Origin: Marinospirillum sp035271045
Lineage (GTDB): Bacteria; Pseudomonadota; Gammaproteobacteria; Pseudomonadales; Halomonadaceae
Direction of reading: 5' to 3'
DNA: 64,000 nt
Assembly: GCF_035271045.1 (NCBI RefSeq)
Contig: NZ_DATESC010000007.1
Location: 196,361 to 260,360, forward strand
Shown here: positions 27,398 through 36,131 of the stretch, piece by piece
How positions within the stretch are numbered: position 1 is the first letter of the stretch
Layout: each line of letters opens with the position of its first letter
Position numbers and translations under genes: made by a program
Notes under the pieces: model-generated
What the model was told of the DNA's origin: nothing
Databases searched by the model: none
What the model saw: only the letters and a program-made list of their open reading frames with translations

Positions 27398-28608
27398 ACC
27401 ATCCCGTTTGTTTATGTGCCTTCAGGCCGTTTTTTTTATTAAGTTTAGCCAGTGGCTTAATTAGCCTATTTTTATGGCTAGGTTTTTTGCAAGGTTGGTG
27501 GGTACTACCAGCAACGGCTAGCGGCATTATTGTTTGGCATGCCCATGAATTACTATTTGGTTTTGTTATGGCATCTTTAGCCGGTTTTATTTTAACCGCC
27601 ATGCCAGAATTTACTCGTACCCCCGATGTACGGCGGGAGGTATTTCTTGGCTTAGCAGTCCTTTGGGTTTTAGGTCGAATTACTTTTTGGGCCAGCGGTT
27701 GGCTAGGCATTGTGCCAGCAGCCATCACCAATATGGGGTTTTCTCTAGGTTTATGGCTGTATTTACAACCTCGATTATTGGCTAACCCTTTACGCCGACA
27801 GTGGCTTTTTTCGATGGGTTTAGCTGGCATGGCAGGTATTAGTATTGGTTTTTATAGCGATGTATTAAGAGAGCTTTACCCTATGCGTTGGTTACATGCG
27901 GGCATTAGTATGATGATGGCTTTAATTGTTATTACCGCTAGCCGTATTGCCATGCGTATTGTCAATGAAGCGATTGAAGCTTTGCCAACTAATAAAGATG
28001 ACAATGACTTACCAGATGAATACCGCAGCACCCCACCACGCCGCAATCTAGCCGTATTTTGTATTTTACTTTACACAGTAACGCATTTTATTTGGCCACA
28101 AGCCAGTGTTAATGGCTGGTTAGCCTTAGCTGCTGCTGCTAGTATCTTTAATGTTTTAAATGATTGGCACGTTGGTAAAGCATTATTTAACCGTTGGCCT
28201 TTGCAGTTTTATGCCGTTTATTGGTTTATGGCTATAGGTTATATTTTATTAGGCTTACAGCACCTAGGTATGCCTATTCCTGCCAGCAGCGGCTGGCATT
28301 TATTATCTATAGGCGGTATGAGTTTATCGGTTTTTTCTGTTTTGTGCATTTCAGGAAGAACCCACAGTGGACACCAACTAGATGAACGCAACTGGGTAAA
28401 TTTTGTCACTTTATTGATTATTATTGCTGCACTTAGTCGAGCCTTAGCAGGTTGGGTTAACCTACCTCTAAACCTACTTTACCTAGTCAGTGGCAGTGCT
28501 TGGCTGCTGGCTTTTTCTATGACGCTTTATTATTTAGCGCCCGTCTTTATAAAACCTAGGCCCGATGGTGGCAAAGGGTGTGAAGAGCCTTTGCCTATGG
28601 CAGAATGA
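27391..28608 (+). CDS. NnrS family heme/copper-type membrane protein
   Basis: The 405-residue integral membrane protein has about 12 helices and the family motifs CAFRPFFLLSLASGL, WHAHELLFGFVMASLAGFILTA, RWLHAGISMM and GRTHSGHQL. NnrS proteins bind heme and copper and protect against nitric oxide stress in several proteobacteria. Finding one translationally coupled to a TonB receptor and an ABC importer is unusual in my experience and suggests a link between uptake of the ligand and NO or metal chemistry. The start overlaps the ATPase gene. Confidence 0.85.
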   Translation: MLNHPVCLCAFRPFFLLSLASGLISLFLWLGFLQGWWVLPATASGIIVWHAHELLFGFVMASLAGFILTAMPEFTRTPDVRREVFLGLAVLWVLGRITFWASGWLGIVPAAITNMGFSLGLWLYLQPRLLANPLRRQWLFSMGLAGMAGISIGFYSDVLRELYPMRWLHAGISMMMALIVITASRIAMRIVNEAIEALPTNKDDNDLPDEYRSTPPRRNLAVFCILLYTVTHFIWPQASVNGWLALAAAASIFNVLNDWHVGKALFNRWPLQFYAVYWFMAIGYILLGLQHLGMPIPASSGWHLLSIGGMSLSVFSVLCISGRTHSGHQLDERNWVNFVTLLIIIAALSRALAGWVNLPLNLLYLVSGSAWLLAFSMTLYYLAPVFIKPRPDGGKGCEEPLPMAE

Positions 28609-28645
28609 ACACTTCACCAACCCTCAAAACCTTTATAGAGGCTTT

Positions 28646-29110
28646 ATGACACCAGCGCTTGTGTGGATTATTTTAGGTTTATTCTTAATACTTACTGAAT
28701 TAGTTGCTACTAGCATTATTGCGGTGTTTCTTGGTTTGGGTGCGTTAGCCACTGGCTGTTTACTTTATTTAGGTTTGATTGAAGCGCTGACCCTACAGTT
28801 TTTGGCGTTTAGTGCGATTAGCCTGCTAAGTTTGCTAATTGCACGCCGCCGTCTTAAAGCATTTTTTGTAGGTAAAACCATTCAAAAAAACCAGCCCTCA
28901 AATTTTTTGCAGCAAGCGATTGGTCAACGTGTTGAAGTCGTGGCTAGTTTTGAGAAGGGCGTAGGTCGGGTAAAACTGAATGGCGTACAATGGACGGCTT
29001 ATAGCGACGAAGCCTTAACTAAAGACGACACCGCGTGGATTACTCATAATGAAAGCATCGCGCTTTATGTTGCTAGCACAAAGCCCAATGACACCACCAA
29101 TAAACAGTAA
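28646..29110 (+). CDS. NfeD family membrane protein
   Basis: About 154 residues from ATG 28646 (MTPALVWIILGLFLILTEL); the longer open frame overlaps the NnrS gene and lacks family sequence. Two to three membrane helices (about 5-25, 27-50) precede a C-terminal OB-fold (IGQRVEVVASFEKGVGRVKLNGVQWTA). NfeD proteins pair with stomatin/SPFH proteins in membrane microdomains, and such a gene (here split) follows 12 bases downstream. Confidence 0.88.
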   Translation: MTPALVWIILGLFLILTELVATSIIAVFLGLGALATGCLLYLGLIEALTLQFLAFSAISLLSLLIARRRLKAFFVGKTIQKNQPSNFLQQAIGQRVEVVASFEKGVGRVKLNGVQWTAYSDEALTKDDTAWITHNESIALYVASTKPNDTTNKQ

Positions 29111-29122
29111 TACGGAGTTTTT

Positions 29123-30042
29123 ATGGATTTAGAATTCAATGTTATTTTAACTTTTGGTATCGCTATTTTTGTTGTTATTACTCTGTTTAAAACAGCGCGT
29201 ATTGTTCCGCAGCGCAGTAATTTTGTTATTGAACGCTTGGGTAAATTTAGCCGTACTTTAGATTCGGGTTTTCATATTCTAGTGCCTTTTATTGACAAAG
29301 TAGCCTATCAGCACACGCTAAAAGAAGAAGTGGTGGATGTGCTTGTGTGACTAAAGACAACATTCAAGTGGGCATTAACGGGGTAATGTATATTCAAGTG
29401 ATTGATGCTCATAAGGCTAGTTATGGCATTAACGATTACCGTTACGCTGCATCGCAACTGGCGCAAACCACCATGCGTTCGGTGATAGGTCAAACCGATT
29501 TAGATAAAACCTTTGAAGAACGCACTAAAATTAACGAAGAAGTCGTCAGGGCTTTAGATGAAGCGGCTGCACCTTGGGGCATTAAAGTGCTGCGTTATGA
29601 AATTTCTGATATTGAATTACCGGCCAGCATTAAAGATGCGTTAGAACAGCAAATGCGTGCTGAGCGTGAGCGCCGTGCTGCGATTGCTAAATCAGAAGGC
29701 GAACGCCAGTCGATGATTAACGTGTCTGAAGGTCAGAAACAAGAAGTAATTAATATGTCGGAAGCAGAAAAACAAAAGCAAATTAATGAAGCTGAAGGCC
29801 GCGCTAAAGAAATTGAATTAATTGCCACTGCAACCGCAGAAGGCTTACAAAAAATTGCTTTGGCGATTAAAGAAGAAGGTGGTAAAGAAGCCATGAATCT
29901 ACGCATCGCCGAACAGTACATTAAAGAGTTTGGTAACTTAGCTAAAGCCAACAATACCATGATTATTCCAGCCGAGCTTGCCAACATTGGCGGTGCTGTG
30001 GCGGGTTTAACTGAAATGTTAAAAATTAAGAATCCGAAATAA
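29123..30042 (+). pseudogene. qmcA: Split stomatin/SPFH protein (QmcA type), frame broken near codon 75
   Basis: The upstream frame (29123-29350) encodes the membrane anchor and start of the SPFH domain up to LKEEVVDVLV. The downstream frame (29347-30042, GTG start) resumes with TKDNIQVGINGVMYIQV and runs to the normal C-terminus, including the coiled coil and the GLTEMLKIKN tail. Intact homologues have about six residues (PSQTAI-like) at the junction, so a net loss of about 10 bases has shifted the frame. The two frames overlap as GTGA, which would allow coupled translation of two halves. Either a recent pseudogene or a functional split protein. Confidence 0.75.
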
Positions 30043-30048
30043 AAAATG

Positions 30049-31947
30049 ATGAATCAATACGACGCTCGTGCAATAGAAGTGCTAACTGGCTTAGATCCGG
30101 TTCGTAAACGCCCTGGTATGTACACCGATACCACACGCCCCAATCACCTAGCCCAAGAGGTGATTGATAATTCGATTGACGAGGCGCTGGCGGGTCATGC
30201 TAATAAGGTAACGGTAACGCTTCATGCCGATAATTCCCTTAGCGTGCGTGATAATGGCCGTGGTATGCCCATAGACATCCACCCAGACTATGGCATTTCG
30301 GGAGTAGAATTAATCCTAACTCAGCTGCACGCTGGTGGTAAGTTTTCTAGCGATAATTATGAGTTTGCGGGTGGTTTGCACGGTGTGGGTGTTTCGGTGG
30401 TTAACGCCTTATCAGAATCACTGGCAGTGCTGGTGCGTCGTGATGGTAAAATTAGCCGCATTACTTTTGCGAATGGCGAAAAAATTAGCGAGTTAGAAGA
30501 AGTCGGTAAATGTGCTAAAAAAGACACAGGTACTGAAGTTAGGTTTACGGCTGATGCCAGCTATTTTGACAGTCCCCGTTATTCTACAACTCGCTTAACG
30601 CACTTGCTGCGTGCTAAAGCGGTGCTGTGTTCAGGTCTTACGGTTATTTTTATTAATGAACAAAAGAAAGATGCGGTAACTGGTGAAAAACTGCAACTGG
30701 AATGGTGTTATAACGAGGGTTTAAGCGACTATTTACAGCAATCTTGCCAAGGTTTTGAAACGCTGCCTGCTACACCTTTTCAGGGCAGTTTTAAAGCTAA
30801 AACTGAAGCGGTCGATTGGGCGGTATTTTGGTTTCCTGACGGTGGCGAGTTGGTACAAGAAAGCTACGTTAACTTGATTCCTACCGCGCAAGGTGGTACG
30901 CACGTTAATGGTTTACGCAGCGGTTTATTAGATGCCTTGCGTGATTTTTGTGAGTACCGTAATCTGTTGCCCAGAGGTGTTAAGCTTGCGCCTGAAGACT
31001 TGTGGCATGATTGCAGTTATGTGCTGTCGTTAAAAATGCAAGATGCCCAGTTTTCTGGTCAAACCAAAGAGCGCTTGTCTTCACGCCAAAGCGCTACTTT
31101 TATTAGTGGTGTTGTAAAAGATGCTTTTTCGCTATGGCTGAATCAACACACTGTAGCGGCTGAACGCCTTGCTGAACTGGTGCTAAGCCGCACAAATCAG
31201 CGCTTAAAAGCGGCTAAAAAAGTCGTGCGTAAGCGCATTACTCAAGGGCCTGCTTTGCCCGGTAAACTAGCCGATTGCACAGGCCCAGATACCGCCCGCA
31301 GTGAATTATTTTTGGTGGAAGGTGACTCGGCTGGTGGCTCGGCTAAACAAGCAAGAGACCGAGTTTTTCAGGCGATTTTGCCGTTAAGGGGTAAAATCCT
31401 TAATACGTGGGAAGTTGACTCGTCAGAAATTCTAGCTTCACAAGAAGTCCACGACATTGCTGTTGCGGTGGGCATGGATCCTGGTTCAACCGATTTAAGC
31501 GGCTTGCGCTATGGCAAAATTTGCATCTTAGCGGATGCTGATTCAGACGGCTTACACATCGCCACCTTAATTTGTGCGTTGTTTCTACGTCATTTTCCAG
31601 CTTTGGTTAACAAGGGTCATGTTTTTGTTGCCATGCCACCTTTGTACCGAATTGATTGTGGTAAAGAAGTTTTTTATGCCTTGGATGAAAGTGAAAAAGA
31701 TGCTGTGTTTGATCGTTTAAGTGGCCGTAAAGCAAAAATAAACCTACAGCGCTTTAAAGGCTTGGGTGAAATGAACCCTTCACAACTGCGCGAAACGACT
31801 ATGGCACCCGAAACCCGTCGCCTAGTGCAATTAGTGCGGGAAGACGGCGATCAGGCGATGGAAATGCTGGATATGCTGCTGGCTAAAAAACGCTCACCTG
31901 ATCGTAAAAACTGGCTAGAATCTAAAGGGAATTTAGCCGAGGTTTAG
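30049..31947 (+). CDS. parE: DNA topoisomerase IV subunit B
   Basis: The protein of about 632 residues has the GHKL ATPase (EVIDNSIDEAL, DNGRGMP, GGLHGVGVSVVNAL) and the TOPRIM domain (EGDSAGGSAKQARDR, DADSDGLHI), ending with the FKGLGEMNPSQL block. With ParC it decatenates chromosomes. A second ATG three bases upstream (30046) is also possible. A terminator follows. parC lies 1.6 kb downstream with an unrelated minus-strand gene between. Confidence 0.97.
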   Translation: MNQYDARAIEVLTGLDPVRKRPGMYTDTTRPNHLAQEVIDNSIDEALAGHANKVTVTLHADNSLSVRDNGRGMPIDIHPDYGISGVELILTQLHAGGKFSSDNYEFAGGLHGVGVSVVNALSESLAVLVRRDGKISRITFANGEKISELEEVGKCAKKDTGTEVRFTADASYFDSPRYSTTRLTHLLRAKAVLCSGLTVIFINEQKKDAVTGEKLQLEWCYNEGLSDYLQQSCQGFETLPATPFQGSFKAKTEAVDWAVFWFPDGGELVQESYVNLIPTAQGGTHVNGLRSGLLDALRDFCEYRNLLPRGVKLAPEDLWHDCSYVLSLKMQDAQFSGQTKERLSSRQSATFISGVVKDAFSLWLNQHTVAAERLAELVLSRTNQRLKAAKKVVRKRITQGPALPGKLADCTGPDTARSELFLVEGDSAGGSAKQARDRVFQAILPLRGKILNTWEVDSSEILASQEVHDIAVAVGMDPGSTDLSGLRYGKICILADADSDGLHIATLICALFLRHFPALVNKGHVFVAMPPLYRIDCGKEVFYALDESEKDAVFDRLSGRKAKINLQRFKGLGEMNPSQLRETTMAPETRRLVQLVREDGDQAMEMLDMLLAKKRSPDRKNWLESKGNLAEV

Positions 31948-31962
31948 GTTGGTTTTTATTTA

Positions 31963-31992
31963 GGCTTTATTCAGGCAAATAAAGCCATTTTT
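31963..31992 (+). terminator. Rho-independent terminator of parE
   Basis: The stem GGCTTTATT/AATAAAGCC with a short loop is followed by ATTTTT. It is 16 bases past the parE stop. Confidence 0.7.
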
Positions 31993-32001
31993 CTGCTTAG
32001 C

Positions 32002-32039
32002 GATAGAAGGTGGATTTTAGTTTAACGCCACCTTCTATC
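32002..32039. repeat. Perfect 12-bp inverted repeat between parE and the NERD gene
   Basis: GATAGAAGGTGG and its exact complement CCACCTTCTATC are separated by 14 bases. No T-run follows on either strand, so it may be a factor-dependent terminator or mRNA-stabilising hairpin for the convergent genes. Confidence 0.6.
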
Positions 32040-32071
32040 CTTAATTGTTTGCCGTTGCGTATTTAAAATGG

Positions 32072-33337
32072 CTAGGCTTTTTTCTCTAACTCTTCGATCA
32101 CTGGTTCTTCTACTTCGTTAAAGAAGCTGTCCATATCATCATCAGTCATTGCTGGCTGTTCTTCAAGTTCTGTTACTTCATCAATCGCTGTAAAGTCTTC
32201 TAATGCTGAATAGCTGGCAGGTTCAGGCAAGTTTTCAGCTTCAAGTTGTTCGTCTATTTCTGGTAATTCATCTATTTCTGGTAATTCATCTATTTCTGGT
32301 AACTCATCTAAGGCTTGTTCTGCTAACTTTTCTTCCACCAAAGCGTCCTCTAGTTCTGCCATAGGTTCTAGTTCCGCGTCATCAAACATACTGGCGATAT
32401 CGTCATCAGTGACTGATGTTGGTTTATCTAAGTTTAAAGGTTTTGTTGGTATTTGTTCTGCTAACGCTTGTTCTTTTGCCAGCTCGTCTTCTTTTGCTAG
32501 CTGTTGTTTTCTTGCGGCTATTTCTTGCTGTTCTTCACGCTGCTTTTTTAATAATGCTAGTGTTTCTCTACCGGGTTTAATGTTTTTGCCTTTGATGATT
32601 TTTACACCCAAGGTGCTGTGTGCGCGAATAATGCCAGTGCGACCCAAAACTGCTGGTACTGCCACTTGGCTGGGTGTGTGTTCATCAGAGTCGGGATAGC
32701 TGCTGCGATCTATTTCATTGCCCATTAAAAAGTTGGCAATGGCATACATATCAGGTTGAGATACTTTAAAGGTATCTAAGCCACCATACATCTGAAATTC
32801 ACGCTTTTTATAAGCCACAAAAGTACGGTTAATATTTTGAGTTAATGCCTCAACAAAAATAATATTTGATTGATTAATACCTGTGCCAATAATACTGCTT
32901 TTAAGCGCTTGAATAAATAACACATCAATAGGCATATTATCAAACGTACGTTGGGCACCTTTAGTGCGTGTTAATAATTCACCAATATTGTTGGTGAGAT
33001 TTTCGCGTAAGTTTTTACTAATGTATTTATAAAGATCAATGGGGTTTTGCATCGCAATGTCGCGGCCTTTAGCATTGCGACTCCACTCACCTCGATAGTT
33101 AACATCAATTTTTCCGTAAATTGCACGGCTATTAATCAGCGTAATACCATAGCTATGCAAAACAACATGGTCAACGTTAACGGTACGGTCTTCTTCAAAT
33201 TGCATTCGTATATCATTTAACAACAATACATCTTCATTGGTTTTAAATGCATTGCGTAAGCGCGTTGCTGATTCTGCACAGGTTTCTTCAGAGCGAGGAT
33301 CTGCATCTGGGCGGTGTACATAGTCTTTTAAAATCAT
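32072..33337 (-). CDS. NERD-domain protein with acidic repetitive tail
   Basis: The 421-residue protein begins with a nuclease-related (NERD) domain (about 20-140): NVDHVVLHSYGITLINSRAIYGKIDVNYRGEWSR fits the D...E/N-x-K region of the fold, although the catalytic Glu-x-Lys appears as NSRAIYGK, so activity is doubtful. A Lys/Gln/Glu-rich helix (about 265-300) follows, then a highly acidic tail with three ELPEID repeats. It lies alone between parE and parC, convergent with parE and divergent from parC. NERD proteins occur in DNA-processing and plasmid contexts. Role unknown. Confidence 0.65.
   Translation of the reverse strand: MILKDYVHRPDADPRSEETCAESATRLRNAFKTNEDVLLLNDIRMQFEEDRTVNVDHVVLHSYGITLINSRAIYGKIDVNYRGEWSRNAKGRDIAMQNPIDLYKYISKNLRENLTNNIGELLTRTKGAQRTFDNMPIDVLFIQALKSSIIGTGINQSNIIFVEALTQNINRTFVAYKKREFQMYGGLDTFKVSQPDMYAIANFLMGNEIDRSSYPDSDEHTPSQVAVPAVLGRTGIIRAHSTLGVKIIKGKNIKPGRETLALLKKQREEQQEIAARKQQLAKEDELAKEQALAEQIPTKPLNLDKPTSVTDDDIASMFDDAELEPMAELEDALVEEKLAEQALDELPEIDELPEIDELPEIDEQLEAENLPEPASYSALEDFTAIDEVTELEEQPAMTDDDMDSFFNEVEEPVIEELEKKA
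32253..32306 (-). repeat. Three 18-bp tandem repeats encoding ELPEID
   Basis: Three adjacent 18-bp units (32253-32270, 32271-32288, 32289-32306; the last with one change) encode the acidic ELPEIDELPEIDELPEID tract in the NERD-domain protein. Frame-neutral unit length permits copy-number variation. Confidence 0.85.
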
Positions 33338-33561
33338 TATTAAATCTCCCGACCCACAAATTGTAATCTAGCTAATATGGACTTGATTATAACCAGTGAC
33401 TTAGCTGACCGATAGCCACTGCAACAGAAGGAAACAATTAAAAAAATACAGTCTATTCAAAAAAACTCAAAAGTCTGTATATCTATGCAGTTAATTATTT
33501 TGCGCTTAACCTGCTTCAGGTTACACTAGCCGCCCAATTTGTATAGAAGGATTGTTACTGA

Positions 33562-35823
33562 ATGACCAGCTACAACGAATTTGTTGATGACAATTTTGAG
33601 CGCCAAAGCCTTAGGGAATACACTGAAAAAGCTTACCTAGATTATTCTATGTATGTCATTTTAGACCGTGCTTTGCCGCATCTAGGCGATGGTCTAAAAC
33701 CTGTGCAACGTCGCATTGTTTATGCCATGAGTGAGCTAGGTCTTTCTGCTACCGCTAAATATAAAAAATCGGCGCGTACCGTGGGTGATGTTTTAGGTAA
33801 ATTTCACCCGCATGGTGATTCAGCCTGTTATGAAGCTATGGTGTTAATGGCGCAAGATTTTAGTTATCGCTACCCTTTGGTTGATGGGCAAGGTAACTGG
33901 GGTAGCCCCGATGATCCTAAGTCATTTGCTGCTATGCGTTACACCGAATCACGTTTGGCGCGTTTTTCAGAGGTGCTACTAAAAGAGCTTGGGCAAGGCA
34001 CGGTAAATTGGGTACCCAATTTTGATGGCACAATGGATGAACCCGAGGTTTTGCCTGCACGTTTACCGCATATTTTATTAAATGGTGGTAGCGGTATTGC
34101 GGTGGGCATGGCAACTGATATGCCGCCGCACAACGTAACAGAAGTGGTACAAGCGACCTTGTATCTACTGAAAAACCCCAATGCTAGCATTAGTGATTTA
34201 ATACAGTTCATTCCAGCACCTGACTTTCCTACCGGTGCCGACATTATTACTTCAACAGAAGACCTGCATAAAATTTATTCGACTGGTCGTGGCACAGTGA
34301 AAAGCCGTGCAACTTGGCATTTAGAAGATGGCGAAATTGTAATAGAGGCTTTACCGCATCAGGTTTCACCTAGTAAAGTTTTAGAGCAAATTGCTGAGCA
34401 AATGCAAGCTAAAAAATTACCATTAATTACAGATTTACGTGATGAATCTGACCATGAAAATGCCGTTCGCCTTGTGTTAGTGCCGCGTTCTAATCGAGTG
34501 GATATTGAGCCGTTAATGGCGCATTTATTTGCAACTACTGCCCTTGAAAAAAATCATCGGGTTAACTTTAATGTTATTGGTTTAGACAATAAACCACAGG
34601 TAAAACCTTTAAATGTTTTATTAAACGAATGGCTCGTCTTTCGTCGTACTACGGTCATTAATCGTTTAAAAAGTCGCTTAAATAAAGTCGAGGATCGCTT
34701 ACATTTATTGGCCGGTTTATTAATTGCTTATTTAAACCTTGATGAAGTGATTCGTATTATTCGTGACGAAGATCAGCCAAAAAAAGAATTAATAAACAAC
34801 TTTGGTTTAAGTGATCGCCAAGCCGATGCCATTTTAGATTTAAAGCTGCGTCAATTAGCGAAATTAGAAGAGCAAAAAATTCGTGGCGAAGAAAATGAAT
34901 TAGAAACTGAACGTAAAAAATTGGCAGATTTATTAAGCAGTGATAGCAAGCTAAGTAAATTAATCGCTAAAGAATTGCAAGATGATGCTAAAACCTTTGG
35001 TGATGAGCGCCGTTGCAAGCTAATTGAACGCGAAGAAGCCAAAGCTTTTACTGAGCAAGATTTAATGGGGTCAGAGCCAGTTACTGTCGTTTTATCACGC
35101 ATGGGTTGGATACGTTCGGCAAAAGGGCATGAATTAGACCCTGCCAGTTTAAGTTATAAAAGTGGCGATGCATTCTTTTTAGCCGCGCGAGGTAAATCGA
35201 ACCAGCAGTTGGTGGTCATTGATGATACGGGGCGTAGTTATGCGATTACCGCCCATGATTTACCGTCTGGGCGTAGCCAAGGTGAGCCATTAACCAGCCG
35301 CATTAATCCACCCGCAGGTGCTGAATTTAGGGGCTTGTTAATCGGTCAAGAGCAACAACAGGTGTTGGTTGCTTCAGACGCAGGTTATGGATTTATAACT
35401 AATTTAGGTGAAATGGCCAGTAAAAATAAAGCCGGCAAAGTGGTGTTGAATGCGCCAATTGGCACAGAAGTGATGCAGCCACAATTTTTGCCGGATGCGC
35501 CTTTAGAAACGCTTAAAATCGCTGTTGTATCTAACGAAGGGCGTTTATTGTTATTTTCGCTGAGTGAATTACCCCAGCTAAATAAAGGCAAGGGTAATAA
35601 AATGATTGCGATACCGTCGGCGCGTGCAGCAGGTCGTGAGGAGTACGTTAAAGCGGTGGTGATTTTAGGGGTTGAAGATCAATTGAAAATCACCTCTGGT
35701 AAACGCACGCTGACTTTAAAATCAGCAGATTTAGACTACTACTTAGCAAAACGCGGAAGCCGCGGTAGCAAATTGCCACGCGGCTTCCAAAAAGTCGATC
35801 AAATGGTGCAGGATTTAGATTAA
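33562..35823 (+). CDS. parC: DNA topoisomerase IV subunit A
   Basis: The 753-residue protein matches ParC (E. coli 752). The catalytic Tyr is in AAMRYTESRL (Tyr127). The quinolone-determining region HPHGDSACYEAM carries Ser87 and Glu91, the wild-type residues equivalent to E. coli Ser80 and Glu84. The C-terminal beta-pinwheel starts near residue 500. It forms topoisomerase IV with ParE. Confidence 0.97.
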   Translation: MTSYNEFVDDNFERQSLREYTEKAYLDYSMYVILDRALPHLGDGLKPVQRRIVYAMSELGLSATAKYKKSARTVGDVLGKFHPHGDSACYEAMVLMAQDFSYRYPLVDGQGNWGSPDDPKSFAAMRYTESRLARFSEVLLKELGQGTVNWVPNFDGTMDEPEVLPARLPHILLNGGSGIAVGMATDMPPHNVTEVVQATLYLLKNPNASISDLIQFIPAPDFPTGADIITSTEDLHKIYSTGRGTVKSRATWHLEDGEIVIEALPHQVSPSKVLEQIAEQMQAKKLPLITDLRDESDHENAVRLVLVPRSNRVDIEPLMAHLFATTALEKNHRVNFNVIGLDNKPQVKPLNVLLNEWLVFRRTTVINRLKSRLNKVEDRLHLLAGLLIAYLNLDEVIRIIRDEDQPKKELINNFGLSDRQADAILDLKLRQLAKLEEQKIRGEENELETERKKLADLLSSDSKLSKLIAKELQDDAKTFGDERRCKLIEREEAKAFTEQDLMGSEPVTVVLSRMGWIRSAKGHELDPASLSYKSGDAFFLAARGKSNQQLVVIDDTGRSYAITAHDLPSGRSQGEPLTSRINPPAGAEFRGLLIGQEQQQVLVASDAGYGFITNLGEMASKNKAGKVVLNAPIGTEVMQPQFLPDAPLETLKIAVVSNEGRLLLFSLSELPQLNKGKGNKMIAIPSARAAGREEYVKAVVILGVEDQLKITSGKRTLTLKSADLDYYLAKRGSRGSKLPRGFQKVDQMVQDLD

Positions 35824-35836
35824 AGCCTATTTAGTG

Positions 35837-36040
35837 TTAAACCATAAGATTAACTTTGTTCCCCAAGCTGCCTTCGGGTTGCAGCGGGGGAACTGAAGCA
35901 AGTAGCGCCATAACCGCATCGCCTTCCGCTTCTCTGGCCTGTTTAACCAAACCAATTTTTGCATCTAGGTGTGCTTGTGAGTCACGTTGTTGCAGCGTTG
36001 CTTTAACCATGTTTTCTGGACTAACGTTTGAAATATCCAT
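35837..36040 (-). CDS. YjfB-like small protein (putative motility protein family)
   Basis: The 67-residue protein starts MDISNVSPENMV and ends LGNKVNLMV. This is the pattern of the small YjfB family, whose members have DAKIGLVKQAREAEGDAVMALLASVPP-like helices followed by LGxxVDxxV. Function is unknown; the family name comes from proximity to motility genes in other bacteria, which I do not see here. GGGAGTTAC stands upstream of the start. It is convergent with parC and 13 bases away. Confidence 0.55.
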   Translation of the reverse strand: MDISNVSPENMVKATLQQRDSQAHLDAKIGLVKQAREAEGDAVMALLASVPPLQPEGSLGNKVNLMV

Positions 36041-36131
36041 AGTAACTCCCTATATTTATTGATGATTTCATCTACCTTAACAATTTCAGCTTAATTTTTA
36101 CAGTGTCGTTTTATACTTTTGAGGTTAACTT

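Noticed and set aside
29335..29355. Programmed ribosomal frameshift in the stomatin gene
   Set aside because: No slippery heptamer or following hairpin is visible, and conserved residues are missing, which points to a deletion.
32253..32306. Regularly spaced repeats that might be a CRISPR array
   Set aside because: The units are contiguous with no spacers, and they encode a protein repeat in frame.
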